DNA of 64,000 nucleotides, taken from assembly GCA_030272585.1 (NCBI GenBank), contig BSYQ01000015.1:620001-684000 (forward strand), given 5' to 3'. The DNA is from Bryopsis sp. KO-2023. Its lineage: Eukaryota > Chlorophyta > Ulvophyceae > Bryopsidales > Bryopsidaceae. The number at the start of each line of letters is the position of its first letter. The first letter of the stretch is position 1. The translations under genes and the position numbers were made by a program. The notes below the pieces were generated by a model, which saw only the letters and a program-made list of their open reading frames with translations, did not search any database and had not been told where the DNA came from. Positions 34,436 to 47,100 of this stretch are shown in pieces.

Positions 34436-36477
34436 AAGAGCCCGTGAAATGCTGGGGAGGGCTGTTCATTTTGACTGTTCACACATTCTTGCGAAGGGTG
34501 GTTTTGGGCTATTTTCCAGTCTAAAAATAGAGCTGCAGATTTGCGCTTGGTAGATGATGATGATGTTGATGTTGATCTCTTCATCCGGAAAAAAGTTGGA
34601 TGGGGGGAAGCATCTGTTCTGAATTGTTGCTGTATATTTTTTTGAGTTTTGGGGGGGGGGGAGGGGAAAAAAAAAGCAATTCCAACATGGATCTAACGTT
34701 TCTGAGTTTCGTGGATGAAAAGGGAATGAGGGACTGACATGCGTGTGAGTAGGAACATTATAGGAAGGCCTGAATAGATTGGATTTTTTTTTCTTTCACT
34801 CGATGTGTGATGTGGGTAATGATATATATATATATCATGAACGATCTGTTTGATAAAAACGGTAGGGGAGAAATGGTCAGACGTGGTGTTGAAAAGATAC
34901 TGGATTTGGAATGACCAGCTGTTCGTTTCTCCATCGGAGTTTGTGTGGAATGGCCAGCTGGTCGTTTTTTTTTGGTCGATGACTAATAAGTCGATGATCT
35001 CTTTTGGAAAAAAGGATATGGTGCAAAATGGCGGCCTAATTCTGGCGCCTGGTTCATCTTTTGGTAAAAAAAAAATGGTGGAGCTGTGCTTCTAGACAAG
35101 GGGTAGGTTTTTTTGAGGGGAAAATCTAGACAAAGATTTGGACCAAACTTTGGATGAAACTTTTGGGGTGGAAATCCACATACACACACATTAGCAACGA
35201 AAAAACTGGAAAACAAAACGGTAAATGAAAGGGAAAAAAAAACAGAATAAAACCATTGCCCATAGCTGGAACTTGGGTTCAGGAACAAAAAAAAAAGTCT
35301 TTCCATCTCTAAGAAGAGGTGGATTTTTTTTTCTTTCTTTTTTTAAATCATTCTGAGAAAGGAAGAGGCACGCTTCTGCTGTACAACCCCACCTGCCCTA
35401 CATTTTTATTAAGTTTCTAATGCTAAGCAATTATACCCCTCTGTTTTTTTTCGGTGTTTATTCTTATTTTTCTTATCCTCTGTTGTGGTTTTAAATTTGG
35501 GAATGGGATGGGTGGAAGAAAAAAGAGTGAGGGGAAAAAGAGAGAGAAAAAACGGGATGTATTTCTCGTTATAATTTTTTTTTTCCATTGGGCTGTCTAC
35601 TATAGGTAATTGGAGCAATGAAAATGTGGGTTGTCCGAAGCATGTGGATTGAGAGGTTGGTTTTTCTTTTCTTTGTGCAAGGTTGGGTCGACTTTTACTT
35701 AGTCCATTTTGGGGGGTGAGGTTTTGTTTTTGTGAAGAGACTCTGTATGGATCTGGTTTCTCTTCGGAGAGGAATCAGTTGCGAAGAGAACATTTGTTTT
35801 CCCTGATGGAAATTCAGGATTTCCTGAACATGGAGTTGTAACCATTGCACTTCTGGGTGAAGAAATTTGTCTGGCGGCCGTAGTGAGTGTTTCCTTTTAC
35901 CCTGCATATTTCTGAAAGACAGATGGGATGACTTGTATAGCTTGAAACAACAGTTGTCCACTTGTGGCAAACCCTGTTCCAGTTTCTCGCTTGTTTGGCT
36001 TGACACTTCACTCTTCTCCAATCATTGGTTCCAAACAACGTTCGCTTGGTGCAAACAAGCTGATCGGAAATATGCGCCGCGCCGCGCCATGAAAATTTTC
36101 CTTCGAAGACAGTGATCGTGGAAATATTTACAGCGTGAGGCGAGAGTATTCACACACACAAGCGTCCAAACACAAACACAATCGGTCCTTCCACGGGTTT
36201 CCTTTCTTCCCTCCAGGACCATTACAGTGTCATAACTTTGCAGACTTGGTGAACCGACACAACTTCCAGCGGTTCTCTCACTTCGGTCGTTCTTGGGTTC
36301 CGAACACAACTCAAAAGCCAAACCTGCCAGCCTGCTTGGAAGGTCCCCGCAGCACAAACCGCTATGGATCACAAGAAGGAAGTGCCGCGTCAGCGGACGG
36401 CTGTTCGCGGACTCTAACAAGCGCCACACCAAGGGAGCTGGGTTGGAGTTACAACTCGTATCTTTCGAGTTGCGAGT
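34436..36477. other. Beta-tubulin 3' side and spacer
   Basis: No gene recognised. Contains an (AT)n run at 34822-34838 and several homopolymer runs. Open frames at 36022-36528 (minus) and 36135-36563 (plus) overlap each other and run into the dispersed repeat; neither resembles a known protein. Confidence 0.5.
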
Positions 36478-37037
36478 TGTGGTTGATGACAGAAACTCGG
36501 GCGCAAAAAACTTACGCGAAATACGCAAACGATACAGGAGGAATTATGTTTCTGTCGATTTGAGCTGGGCAAAATATGGGGAGATCATTCTTCGAAGACT
36601 GGTTGATCGTCACGGGTCAGTGCGATCTACCCAGCGTGGTTGTGCGCCTTACCTCTGCAACCTCACCTCTCGTTCGCGAGAGTGGGGTTGTGGTTCGGTT
36701 AGCCTCCACGCTGGGGAAAGCCAAGCAAGGGGGACGGCAATTTAATAGACCGCTCGACGAGTCGAGTGGGTGGCCTAACCCGGTGGAGGAAATGCTGACC
36801 CGAAAGGTGCGTTCCACCACGGTGGACCCCCGCCTTGACGTGGCGTGGTGGCTCCCTTCGGGGTCTAAGAGGGGTTCCATTTTTTTCTATTTTGCTTTTG
36901 TTTCCTTCTTTTCTTTTGTTTCCTTTTTTTTAAAAGTTCGCCGAGTTTTTCAAACATTTCAACATGACTTTTTTTTTCATGCACTGTATCATTTCTTGAA
37001 TTTTTTTTGAATTGGAATCCAAACTCCGCAAAGTTTT
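36478..37037 (+). repeat. 560-bp dispersed repeat, copy 1
   Basis: Closely matches 56100-56660 in the same orientation, starting GGTTGATGA and ending near GAATTGGAATCCAA. It has a G+C-rich part (TCACGGGTCAGTGCGATCTACC, CGGTGGACCCCCGCC) and a T-rich right part. Both copies keep a minus-strand frame (STGLGHPL-SSSGLLNCRPPC), though its coding value is unclear. I see no terminal repeats or target duplications, so the class is unknown. Confidence 0.9.
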
Positions 37038-37710
37038 TAGCGCTAGTGCTTATGCTTCCTTGCGTTTCTTTTTTTTCTAAGTTTTTGAACTAAAATTATA
37101 GAAATATTGTGTCGTGAATCAAATTGATATTAGCAGCTTTAACCTTGTGCCCAGAAAAGCGCCTGGTTGGAAATGATTGCTTGTGGGAAAGAGTGTTTTG
37201 TCTCAACAGGTTTGCCTGAGCTGTTACAACAAGTGTGTTGGCGTATCGTGCTACCAGAGTTGGGTTGCACTCCAATCTTTTGGCCACATGGGAAGGATGG
37301 GTAAATGGCTGCACACCTTTCCAAAGTCTGGACAGGAGGGACCCCCCCCCCCCCTTTTTTCCAAAGTTTACTTTGTATTCACGATTTCTGTGAACAAAGT
37401 TCATGAGTCCACGTTCAAGTGACAACAAATATCAAGTCCACACCGGAAACCATGCCAAAACGCCATCAAATATTATCATCAAATTCCCTTATTTTTATTG
37501 TACAAGAACCCACCCTGCGACACCCAAATGAAACCACAACAAAAGAAACAAACGGCCACTTTGTGGCCGTTTTCCCTTTTTTTTCCCCTCAAATGCACAG
37601 CCAAATTCCTCCCTTCAAAATCAAATTTCACCCGCCCCCCCCCTTAAAAAAAACGAGTAGAATCTAAAAAAAAAAAACATGCAAAGAGACGAAAGTACAC
37701 AAAAATTGAT
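37038..37710. other. Spacer downstream of the SnRK2-like gene
   Basis: No gene seen. Holds C and A homopolymer runs; the right end is 3' UTR of the minus-strand SnRK2-like gene. Confidence 0.5.
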
Positions 37711-40700
37711 CTAATGACATGGTCGCACGGCTTCTTTGACTAATTTCTCTATCGTTGCAACGCTTTGTAATTTTCTTGTCGAAGCTACATGATTTTCGTC
37801 GATGTTTTCTGCATCCTTGTTGTAGTCGATGAAACCCTCCGGCAAACCTTTCAGAAACCATGGATGTGATTTGATTTCCTGGAAAATAATAGTAATAAAA
37901 ATCTTAAAAAAAACGTGTGAAATGAACAGTTGCTGAGAACAGGCCTGAGGTTGTTATTTTCATGACGACAAAAAAAAAAAAGGAAAAAACCGAAGAAAAC
38001 GAAAATGCATGAGTATATCTAGTTGGAGGGAGGCTCGGGGATTTACACACACCCTTTTCGACAAAACAAACAGCTCTAGTATTTAAGAAATATACTTAAT
38101 TTTTCAGACAATCCTTGTTAGATGGGTATAAAAACTATTTACAAACAACACTCTCTCACTTAATATTATTTTCTTAAATAAATACTTTTGATAAATCAAA
38201 ATTAAAAAACAGATAAATATTCACTATTCAAGCGTTTTTCCGACAAAGGATTTACACAAACATCAAACTTTATCATTTGATCAATCCATCAAACATCATT
38301 CTGATCGACTTCAATCAGAAACCGCCACCCACTTGGAGAGTAATTCTGTTTGAAGGCGATGGCTCCAGCATTTTCTTCAGCAAGTCCACGCAGCCTTCCG
38401 AAATCGGAGTGGTGGTGTCGTTTCTTTTCTGAGCCGTCGGGAAAAAGACTTTTCCCTCCAGAATTCGACGGTAATACACCATGTTACCTTGTTCGGAATC
38501 TACGTCGCCAGGTCTGTTGAAAGGGTAGGAGCCGAACAGCATGGCGTACAGAGAAACTCCGCAAGTCCATATATCCACTTTCTGTTGCGAACCCGACCAG
38601 CAACCAAAATCAAAATCAAAATCGAGATACGAAACAGCAATGCGTACACTGGATGAGCCACAGCTGAAGCTCTAGCTGACATGTTTACATCCATATTTTC
38701 CACCCATGCTTATGTATACTTTTCCTGCAAACGATTTCTGGAAAAAACTAAAACAAAAGAAGGGGAGGGTTGGGTTTTTTTTGGGGGGTGGGGGGGGAAT
38801 ATAAAAATTCAGCATTGAGGAGCGCACCTCTCCGTTGTATGGTTTGTGTTTGAGACACTTCAAAACTTCCGGAGCCAAATAGAACGGAGTTCCCACACAT
38901 GTCTGGGGGGCTGAGTCATACTGATTGTGCTGCAAAAATCAAAAAAAAATTCAAAAAAAATGTACTGCATAAAAATGCAAAAAACAAAACAAACAAAAAC
39001 AAAACAAATAGGACAGGATTAGATTTGTAATGGGCTTTATTGAGAAACTACTGTGCATTTCTTGAAAATAACAAAGTCAGTGTGAGTCAAGTTTCTCTTT
39101 CAGGTTTTATTCGCTCCCTTCCAAAAAAAAAGGGGGGGGCAAGAAAAACCAGCTTACCTTGCTGAAGCCAAAGTCGCAGAGTTTTACCAATTGTTGGTGC
39201 TTGTCCAATAATAAGTTCTCCAGCTTGATATCTCGCAAAACCACATTCTGTATTCCAGGTGCACAAAAACAATTAAGAAAGTACATTTTAAAAAATTATC
39301 TCATTTCTTTCCGACTCCGATCAAAATAGAACTGATTAAGTGTATGCATAGTTATATTTTTATATCTACAAAATACCCCCCCCCCAAAAAAAAAAAAAAA
39401 CGAAAAACGAAAAACAAGCAGATGCATGATAAGATCTTGAAAAGCATGTCACAGAAACTAAAAAATGGACGAAAGCACGAGTAAATCAGTAGAGCGTTAG
39501 AATACATGTACAACCCAATGTGTAAAATGTACATGAAATTGGATTTGAAATTTAACAATTGTTGGAAAAAATATACCACCCTCGAACAGCATGATATCAA
39601 TTGGAATGTCACCATCGAGTCTCTTTGCAACATATTCTAGAAATCCCAAAAAGAAACAAAAAAAAAGAGGGCTCATTCAAAATAAAGTATTGGTTTCATT
39701 ATCGAGTTTCACCCTCTTGTGGCAGTATTCGATTGCAAGAATGATCTGTTGGAAAAACCACCGAGCCCAATCCTCCGGTAGACACTTGTGCTTTCTCATG
39801 TAATCGTGCATATCCCCACCAGCAGCATATTCCATTACGATACATAGAGCTCTGTCTGTAAGAAACACCTGTTTTTTTTGTGTTCAAGGGGGGTGGGGTT
39901 GAAAAGAAAAAAAACAACCAAAAAACATTGCATTTTACTCATGGCCCAGAATATGTGATGTTCAATAAAAGAAAATTCAAGAATTTTTGAAGGGTTTTTT
40001 TGGACTTTGTCTCAACGGGCTGGAACAGATTTTCTGATCGAAGAATCGAAAACCAAAAAAAAAAAAAAACACAACGAAAAAAATGTGCAAAGCTGTGCTT
40101 TGTTTTATTTTTTCAGTATCAGCAGTGCATTCATTCTTTCCATCAATCATTGTTTTTTTGTCGATTCTTTTCCACCAAAAAGCTTAGGACTTGCTCAAAC
40201 CATTTTTTCTTCTTCTCAATACCAGGTAGGGTCGATACAAATTACCCCACCTCTTTGAAACCGATCACATGTGGATGGCATAATATCCTGTGGTTCAAGA
40301 TTTCTCTGGTCACGTAATCTGCATCCTACTCAAAACACAATACAATTTTTCTAAATTTATTTTTAATGACTCTATGGAACCTTTCCATGATATGATCTTG
40401 CAACACACATAGATTTTCTTTTTTTCTTTTTTTTTTCCCGAGTGCTGGAAAAAAAAAAACACAGAAAGAAATAAGCCTTCCGTAAGAATATCGAAACGTA
40501 GCAGTTTCCAGATTAAACTTAAAAACAACATTTTCCAACCCCACTTTTTTTGGGGGGGGGCATCGCAGTATGCAATAAAAAATAAACCAAGTTATGTATC
40601 TGTATCTTTGGTACTGAATTCAGTTCGATTTCCCCTCACATAATGCTAAGATGGATGCTGGGATATCTATAAAAAAAAAACATGGTATCATGTGTAAATG

Positions 40701-41303
40701 TATAAAGGGATGGAAGGGCAATTCCATGAGACTGCAATCGAATTGAAAAAAACAAAAAACAGAGAAAACAAGACCCACAGAAATCGCGCCGCGCGCTCAT
40801 CGCCGCCGTCAGATCGCCCACGATTCGCATGGATCCACGCGGTTCAATTCCCTGAACAAGAACGGAAAACGTACCAAGCTTGGCCCTCTGCCGATGAACT
40901 TGATCGCAACCTCTTTCTTTTTCAAGGTGTCGAACGCCGATCGGACTTTTCCAAACTGACCTTCGCTCAACGGACGACCCTGTGAAAAAAAAACACCACC
41001 GTCAGGATCAAACAGGTGGGGAAAAGAACGGCAGACAGACCCCGAGCCCTTTCCCCAGGGTTAGCGACTCAAGCATAGACAGGAAAACGTAGCAGGGTTC
41101 ATCGACGCGCGCGCATGCTGCGCTCTCTCGAGCCGAGTGTTCGCCCTAGCGCTACGTTATTCGACGTTATTTCGACCGAAACCGAAAGGCTGCTGCAGAG
41201 TTATTACCAGTTTGTATCGTCCGTTGGGCCCGATTAGATCCGCTGGTTGCGTTTCAGCTTTCTCAGGCATATGTCTCTTCGAGCTCGATTGGGTTTGCCC
41301 CAT
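37711..41303 (-). CDS. SnRK2: SnRK2-type Ser/Thr protein kinase
   Basis: Eight exons: 41303-41208, 40979-40875, 40325-40251, 39868-39713, 39247-39158, 38929-38828, 38581-38333, 37878-37711; 346 aa, the normal SnRK2 length. SnRK2s act in osmotic-stress and, in land plants, ABA signalling. Landmarks: EGQFGKV (38-44), VAIKF Lys59, LRDIKLEN (148-155), DFGFSK (169-174), GTPFYLAPE (187-195), IKSHPWFLKGLP (293-304) and the C-terminal SnRK2 box RKLQSVATIEKLVKEA (326-341). Two oddities: the HRD His is Leu, and the first Gly of the Gly loop is Ser. The N-terminus MGQTQSSSK fits the N-myristoylation rule (Gly2, Ser6), unusual for this family. The acidic ABA box of group III plant SnRK2s is absent. All splice sites are GT-AG and in phase. 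Confidence 0.95.
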
Positions 41304-41741
41304 AGTGGCCGTCTTATTCAAGTCCAGAGCGGAATTCTTATGGGGGAACGGAGCAGGGAAGCCAGACTAAACTTCGAGTCCGACATGGAGGAAAATGAGC
41401 TGCTGCTCAAGTAGAAAAGAGGGGGACAGAATTTCGAGCGCCAAAAATTCCTAGCAGCGCGCACTCTCTTGGTCAGTCATTCGCCGTTCAAATTTGACTG
41501 GTGGCAGCCGTCCCCAGCAGGAGAAGAGTGAACATGGAGTTTTGAAACAGAATCTTGAGAAAGCACCAAGTATATTGTCCAACCCACTGATGGGCTCCTT
41601 AAAACACTCGATTCACGAAAATTCACCATTCCCGTTGTTCCTTAATACATAAATATACAGCCCCCCCTGCAGTTTTCCCACAAAACATCCATTTGGAGAC
41701 AGTGAGCACCTGTTGGTTCAATCGGGTGGAGTTTCCAGCCC
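41304..41741. other. Upstream region of the SnRK2-like gene
   Basis: 438 bases between the SnRK2 start codon and the stop of the next minus-strand gene. No coding frame of note; should contain the SnRK2 promoter and the 3' UTR of the adenylating-enzyme gene. Confidence 0.5.
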
Positions 41742-44018
41742 TCAAAGAATATACTTGTGTTTCACCCCCACAGGAAAATAATCAGGCGACCCAAACTTGT
41801 ATAAATAAACCCTCGGCAATTGTCGCTCCTCCGGAACGTAGTTTGCATACTCCGAATTGAGCCTCAGCAACTGCTTTTTAACACATTCCCCGATTTCCGC
41901 ATCCAACCCCTCCTCCAGTTCTTTTCCTGGAATCAGCTCCACCCTGATCGCCAGCCCCTTGTTCAAATCGCTGTCATCCTCAGTGAATAGCACAAACTTC
42001 CCGGTGGTGATGGCCTGCATTTCCTCTTGCTCCAAGCCAACCATAATGTTTTCCACATACACATTGGCACCGTAGACTGACACCGCCCAAAACGATCGCC
42101 CGAAAACCCACACGAACGGTAGCTTTTTGTTTTGACCAGCAACCGACCCCAGATCGAATCCCCTCTCCTCCACGAACTTCAGCATTTGGTCGTAAGATAG
42201 CAAGCCCCCATTGTCTCCGATTCCGTACCTGAGCAATGGAGCAGCCCCCTCATATTCACCCAGTCCGGACACCACCAGAGTTCCATCGCTGGGGTCAATA
42301 TCCATATATCGAATGTCAGGTGAATATTGGCACAGAGTGGGCAGCCTCTCCTTCCCGAACATCTCTAACGCCCATTTCGGATTCTGAGCAAACCACCCTC
42401 GCAATGTCGCACTCAGCTCGGTTTCACCGCCAATCACCCCGGCATCTGCTGTTCCATAAATAGACACAATGCTCCTTTTCGGCTTGTCGATTCCACACCG
42501 TATCGACATGAGGCTTCGCCACTCTTCCGAAAAGACTTCTCCGGCTAAGATCAACTTGATGTCGAAGTTTGGCCAGGGGATGGACTGGGCTAAGCCTTTG
42601 TCAACGACGCCTTTGACGAAAGGGGGGTAACCGATCAAGACGGTTTGATCGTACAGCGGAGCCAGGTCTCGAGACAGTTGCAGGATTTCGTCTGGTTTGT
42701 TTCCTGGAGTGACCATGGTGATTTTGAAGCCCTGGAAAGGAAAAAAATACGTAAACACAAGCAAAAACAACCAGATAGGGATTCCTGCTTGTAGAAAAAA
42801 AAAATCAATTAAATAATTACTGTAGAAAAAGAAAATACTCTTCAATTATTTTTTAAATAGATATATAAATAAAAATAGAACACCTATGTCGATATGCAAA
42901 CCAAGGGACAGGTGACACCAAAATGGGTTAACCTATTTTTATGGAAACCATCTGTTTCTCATACAATTTGACTTCTGATTTTTTTTCCTTCACATTTTAA
43001 GAATTTTGAAGATTCCTAATAAAGTTATTTGGTTCATGTTATATGTTACTTTTAATTAAATGGAAAAGCTCCCAGCTCCTCGTACCTTCAAACTCAGATA
43101 TGATATGCATTTTATTGTAAATATGCCACCGACCCAACTTCCCAAAGGAAGGCAGATCACCGCAAATGTCGATTTTTCTTTCGCCCCGAAGCTGTCGAAA
43201 ATCATCTCAAACCATGCAGCGATGGTGATTTCATCTTGAGCGTTTCTCGGCCAAAGCTGGGGAGTGCCGGAAGAGCCCGAACTGCAATGCATGAAATCGG
43301 CGCCTGACAGATTTCCATCCCAGCAACGATCCGATATCGAATATTGCCTAAAGTAATTCTCCTTGTTGACGATGGGGATCTGAGTCAAATCGATGACACG
43401 TCTTTTAGAATTTTTAGGCAAAGCTTGAGGGACATCAGCAAGATGCCGGGGAAAAAGTGCATGAAAGCATGGTTTCATCGCATGCATCATTTCTTAAACA
43501 ACGAAATAATATTATCCAAGTTTTTCCAGCTAGACTCTGCAGCAAGCATCTTTCACCATCTCGTTTTCCTGGTTTGTGTCAATATTTACGAATTCCTGTT
43601 TGCTTCGCATCTCATGCATTTTTTTTTTTTAAACAAAAAAATAGTAAAGACGTCGGACCTGACCAAGTTCGGAGCTCTGCACTTGGTCCGCCTCAATACC
43701 TCGCTCCGAAAGAAACTGACCATAGGCAGGAACGCGCTTTGCGGCTGACCTGACGGAATCCAACAATTTCGTGCGGGCGCAGTCTGGGTAAGTTTCGCCA
43801 CCGCGCTTGGGAATCACATCTTCTGTCGGAGTGGCGAGAAACTTTTGCAGCGCTCTTCCATGCGCCATTTCGGACGCGTTCTGCTGCTCAGGCAATCGAT
43901 TGGTCGAGCCGAGCCACTCCCTGAGACGACGCCGCACATTTCCCCTGCGATTTGCCTCCAGGTCGTACCGAAAACGACGCTTTCCACGCTTTCCGTCCGA
44001 CTCGCCATCTTTTCTCAA
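41742..44018 (-). CDS. Phenylacetate-CoA-ligase-like adenylate-forming enzyme
   Basis: Three exons: 44018-43659, 43379-43086, 42731-41742; about 547 aa. ANL-superfamily enzymes activate a carboxylic acid with ATP, usually then forming a thioester. Seen: P-loop-like HCSSGSSGTPQLWPR (about 151-164), YGTADAG (310-316) in the place of the acyl-adenylate YGxTE motif, LLRYGIGDNGG (about 385-394) with the ribose-binding Asp, and a C-terminal domain with Lys residues (VGVKHKYIL). The family also resembles F390 synthetase and PaaK. The N-terminal 60 residues are basic and could be a targeting peptide; a later Met (MAHGRALQ) is an alternative start. It is transcribed away from PGRL1 with 146 bases between start codons. 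Substrate unknown. Confidence 0.82.
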
Positions 44019-44164
44019 ATCTGTTTCCCCAGGTTTCTGCGCATTTCAGCACACCCCAGCCACGGTTTCGTTTCGCGGGACAGCTCTATTTCCCATTTTC
44101 GCTCCGCCTCCGCGCTTGCTCGAAACTTTCCATTCCCGAAACGAAAGAGGAGAAAATATCAACG
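44019..44164. promoter_or_regulatory. Short bidirectional promoter region (adenylating enzyme / PGRL1)
   Basis: Only 146 bases separate the two start codons, so both core promoters and 5' UTRs must share it or overlap into the first exons. It is richer in G+C than the introns. No TATA box visible. Confidence 0.6.
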
Positions 44165-47100
44165 ATGTCTTTGATTCTGAAGTCCCCCATGAGCGTGCTC
44201 GAGGCCAAGTGCTCCGTCGTCGGACACAGAGGCCCGAGCTTGTCGCGTTTTTCTCATACCTCCAGATGCGCCGGACTGCTGGGAAGAAAATCGACGGTCG
44301 TGCGCGCTGAAACGGAGAAGGCAGGTGCGGCCCGAGATTCTTTGTTTCTCAGTCCAGGAACGAACGCGAGAAATCAATTCATCCCCTACAATAGGGCAAG
44401 GGCATTTCCCCTGCACTGGTCGCCAAGGACCTAGTTTTTCATACGCTTATTTTCCTGTTCTCTGTGTTCCATTATTTTTTCGGTGCTGCTTTAGTAACAA
44501 AACGGCAAAGGACGTGAATGCCATTTCTAGTCGACTCTTTTGTGTTTTTCTTTCTCTGTTTTGACTGAAAGGTCAAACCAAAATAGATAGATAAGGAAAG
44601 TTCACCCACCTTGGGGGAAAATTCAGAAGGGAAAGAAAAAACCAAAAAAGGAATTATAGTGTTTCTGCAACACTGAGATCAGACCTTAATTTTTTCAACC
44701 ATGTTTTTCGCTGAGCATGTTTTTTGTTTTTCTTTGCATGCAGAATCCAAACCGATTGCGATCGACAATTGTGATGAAAACATTGGAGAATACTGCTCCA
44801 TCGACCAAGCTGTAAAGTTCTATATAACTCAATTCAAGTCAATTGGAATTTGGATTTCTTGGGCATTCTCTCCTCTTCTTATGTTTTGTTTTTTTGTTTT
44901 TGGTGGAGAAAAGAAACACATGAGCGTTTTGGAAAGTTGTTGACAAGGTCCTTCTGGAGATATTGGTAATTTGTGTGGGTTTTTAAATATTGTTCTTTTC
45001 TTTTTAGGGTGAGAAGGAGGTGCGTACTTTGGGGGAAATGGAGCAAGAATTCCTCCAAGCCATGCAGGTGGGTTTGACAGTTTTTCTGCCCTGGGTGAAG
45101 AATATACTCATATGAATTTTTGAACATCCTGAATTGTTTGGAGGGTCAGCAAGTCCTGCAGCTGAACAAAAATGTTTTAAATTTTAAGAATAGCATCACC
45201 ACAATGTGGCAAGATGGGGTGCATCTCGACCGGAAAGTCGACTTATTGACTGTGACTTTGAAAACACAATGAAAAATCGTGGTGGATATGATGAGTGGTT
45301 TTCAAGGCATGCACCGATTGAAGGAGTTTGTTTTTGCCACCCTTCAGTGGATTTATTTTTGCCAAGGATTGACTCCAACCCCCCTTTTTGTTTAAAAAAA
45401 TCATGCTTGTTGGTTGCTGAAGTATTGTGGAGCTGGTTGATTTTTTCTTGAGGATGGGATTTTTGTTTTTTGTGTGTAAAAAGTAGGCGTGGTATTATGA
45501 TGGGGAATCCATTATGACTGATGACGAGTTTGAAAACTTGAAAGAAGAACTCATTTGGCAAGGAAGCGAGATTGCTGTCTTGAGGTGTGTACCCTTTTTC
45601 TTGAATCTTCATGATCGACCCTACCAACATGCACGCAAAAATTTTCAAGTTTTTATTTTTATGAGGCAATGGAGTAAATGTGTTAAATTAGTAATTATTT
45701 TTTCCCTCGAGAGGGGCATGTCAAAAACAGAACCCCTAAACGTAACATCAAATCTGCTCTTTTCCCCTGTGTTGCATAAGAGGGTTCGATTTGCGCAGTG
45801 AATTTGTGTGGGGGTGTTTTTGTTTTTTTTATGTTCGATCATTGTTGTAGAAAAGACATACGGAGGAACTTCTTTTTTTTATTTTTTGCAGTTCTGCCGA
45901 GCAGAAGTTTCTGGAAGCTTCTCTTGCATATTCCAAGGGGCAACAGATTTTGTCAGACGCCGAGTACGATGCACTCAAGATTGAACTCAAGCAGCAGGAC
46001 TCTTTCGTGACGTCAGCGGCAAGTGTTATTTTTCCTTTTATTTTTTGAGTTTTTTTTTCATACCCTTTACGTCCTTTTTGTTTGCTTTGCTTTCCCCTAT
46101 TTTTTTGCAAATCATTGATAGTCTGTTGGTACTTGAAGCTTCAATATTTCTCGTTTGAACAAAAGAATTCATGGGTCCATGCTGGACCTGATATGCAAAT
46201 GCATCAATCGTAATTCTACCCAGTGCTTTTTTTTTGTATTTGGGGAGCAATTGATCTGTGAAGAGCTCCCCTCCCCTTGATTTTATTTGTTTTGTTATGT
46301 GGGGCTCTGTGTGGTTTCATTTCATTAAAATTTTAATTTATTTTTTGGGTCAAATAGGGTCCAAGGTGCAGTTTGCGTTCAAGGAAAATGTACTCCGATC
46401 TCCGAGTCGACTACTTGAAAATGACGCTCCTCAATATCCCAGCTGTTGTTCTGGTAGGCTGCTTTTTTTTATCTTCTAAATTTGGAAAGAAGCGGAAAAA
46501 CTATTCTAAATATATTAAAGAGAACCGTTTCTTCTGTGTTTTGTCGTGACGTACTTTTAACAGGAGTAATTTTTCCTTGCCTTGTATTTGAAATTTGGAC
46601 CAAAAAAAGAAAAAACAGGGTTTTTTTTGTAGAACCCTCTTGTCTTTGCACCCATAAAACCACTGGATTTCTCAGGATTTTTTTTTTTAGTGAACAGTAA
46701 TGGTACCCTGTCATATGCATGCCATTGTTTCTTTGTATTTCTGATTTTTTTTTCCACACCTTATCCACATTTCTTGTCTCTTTTGAAAAAAAAGTAAGAA
46801 GAAGATATCCCGTAATTTTTTTCATCTGTAGTGTTTTTTTTTAATTATTTTTTAAAGACATTAGCAAAACCCAAAGAAACTGCCCTGAAAAAAATACCAA
46901 GACAACAGTATTTCAGCTTTGATTAGATTTTATTCTTAGACCTTACATACACCAATGAATGACACGAGTTTTTAATTAAGACACTGGTGTTTTATTTATT
47001 TATATATTTTTTTTCTTCTGTCTTTTCCCTGAAATCAGGTGTTGAGCGGTGTGTTCTTGCTGGATGATATCACTGGGTTTCAATTGACAGCGTTGATTGA

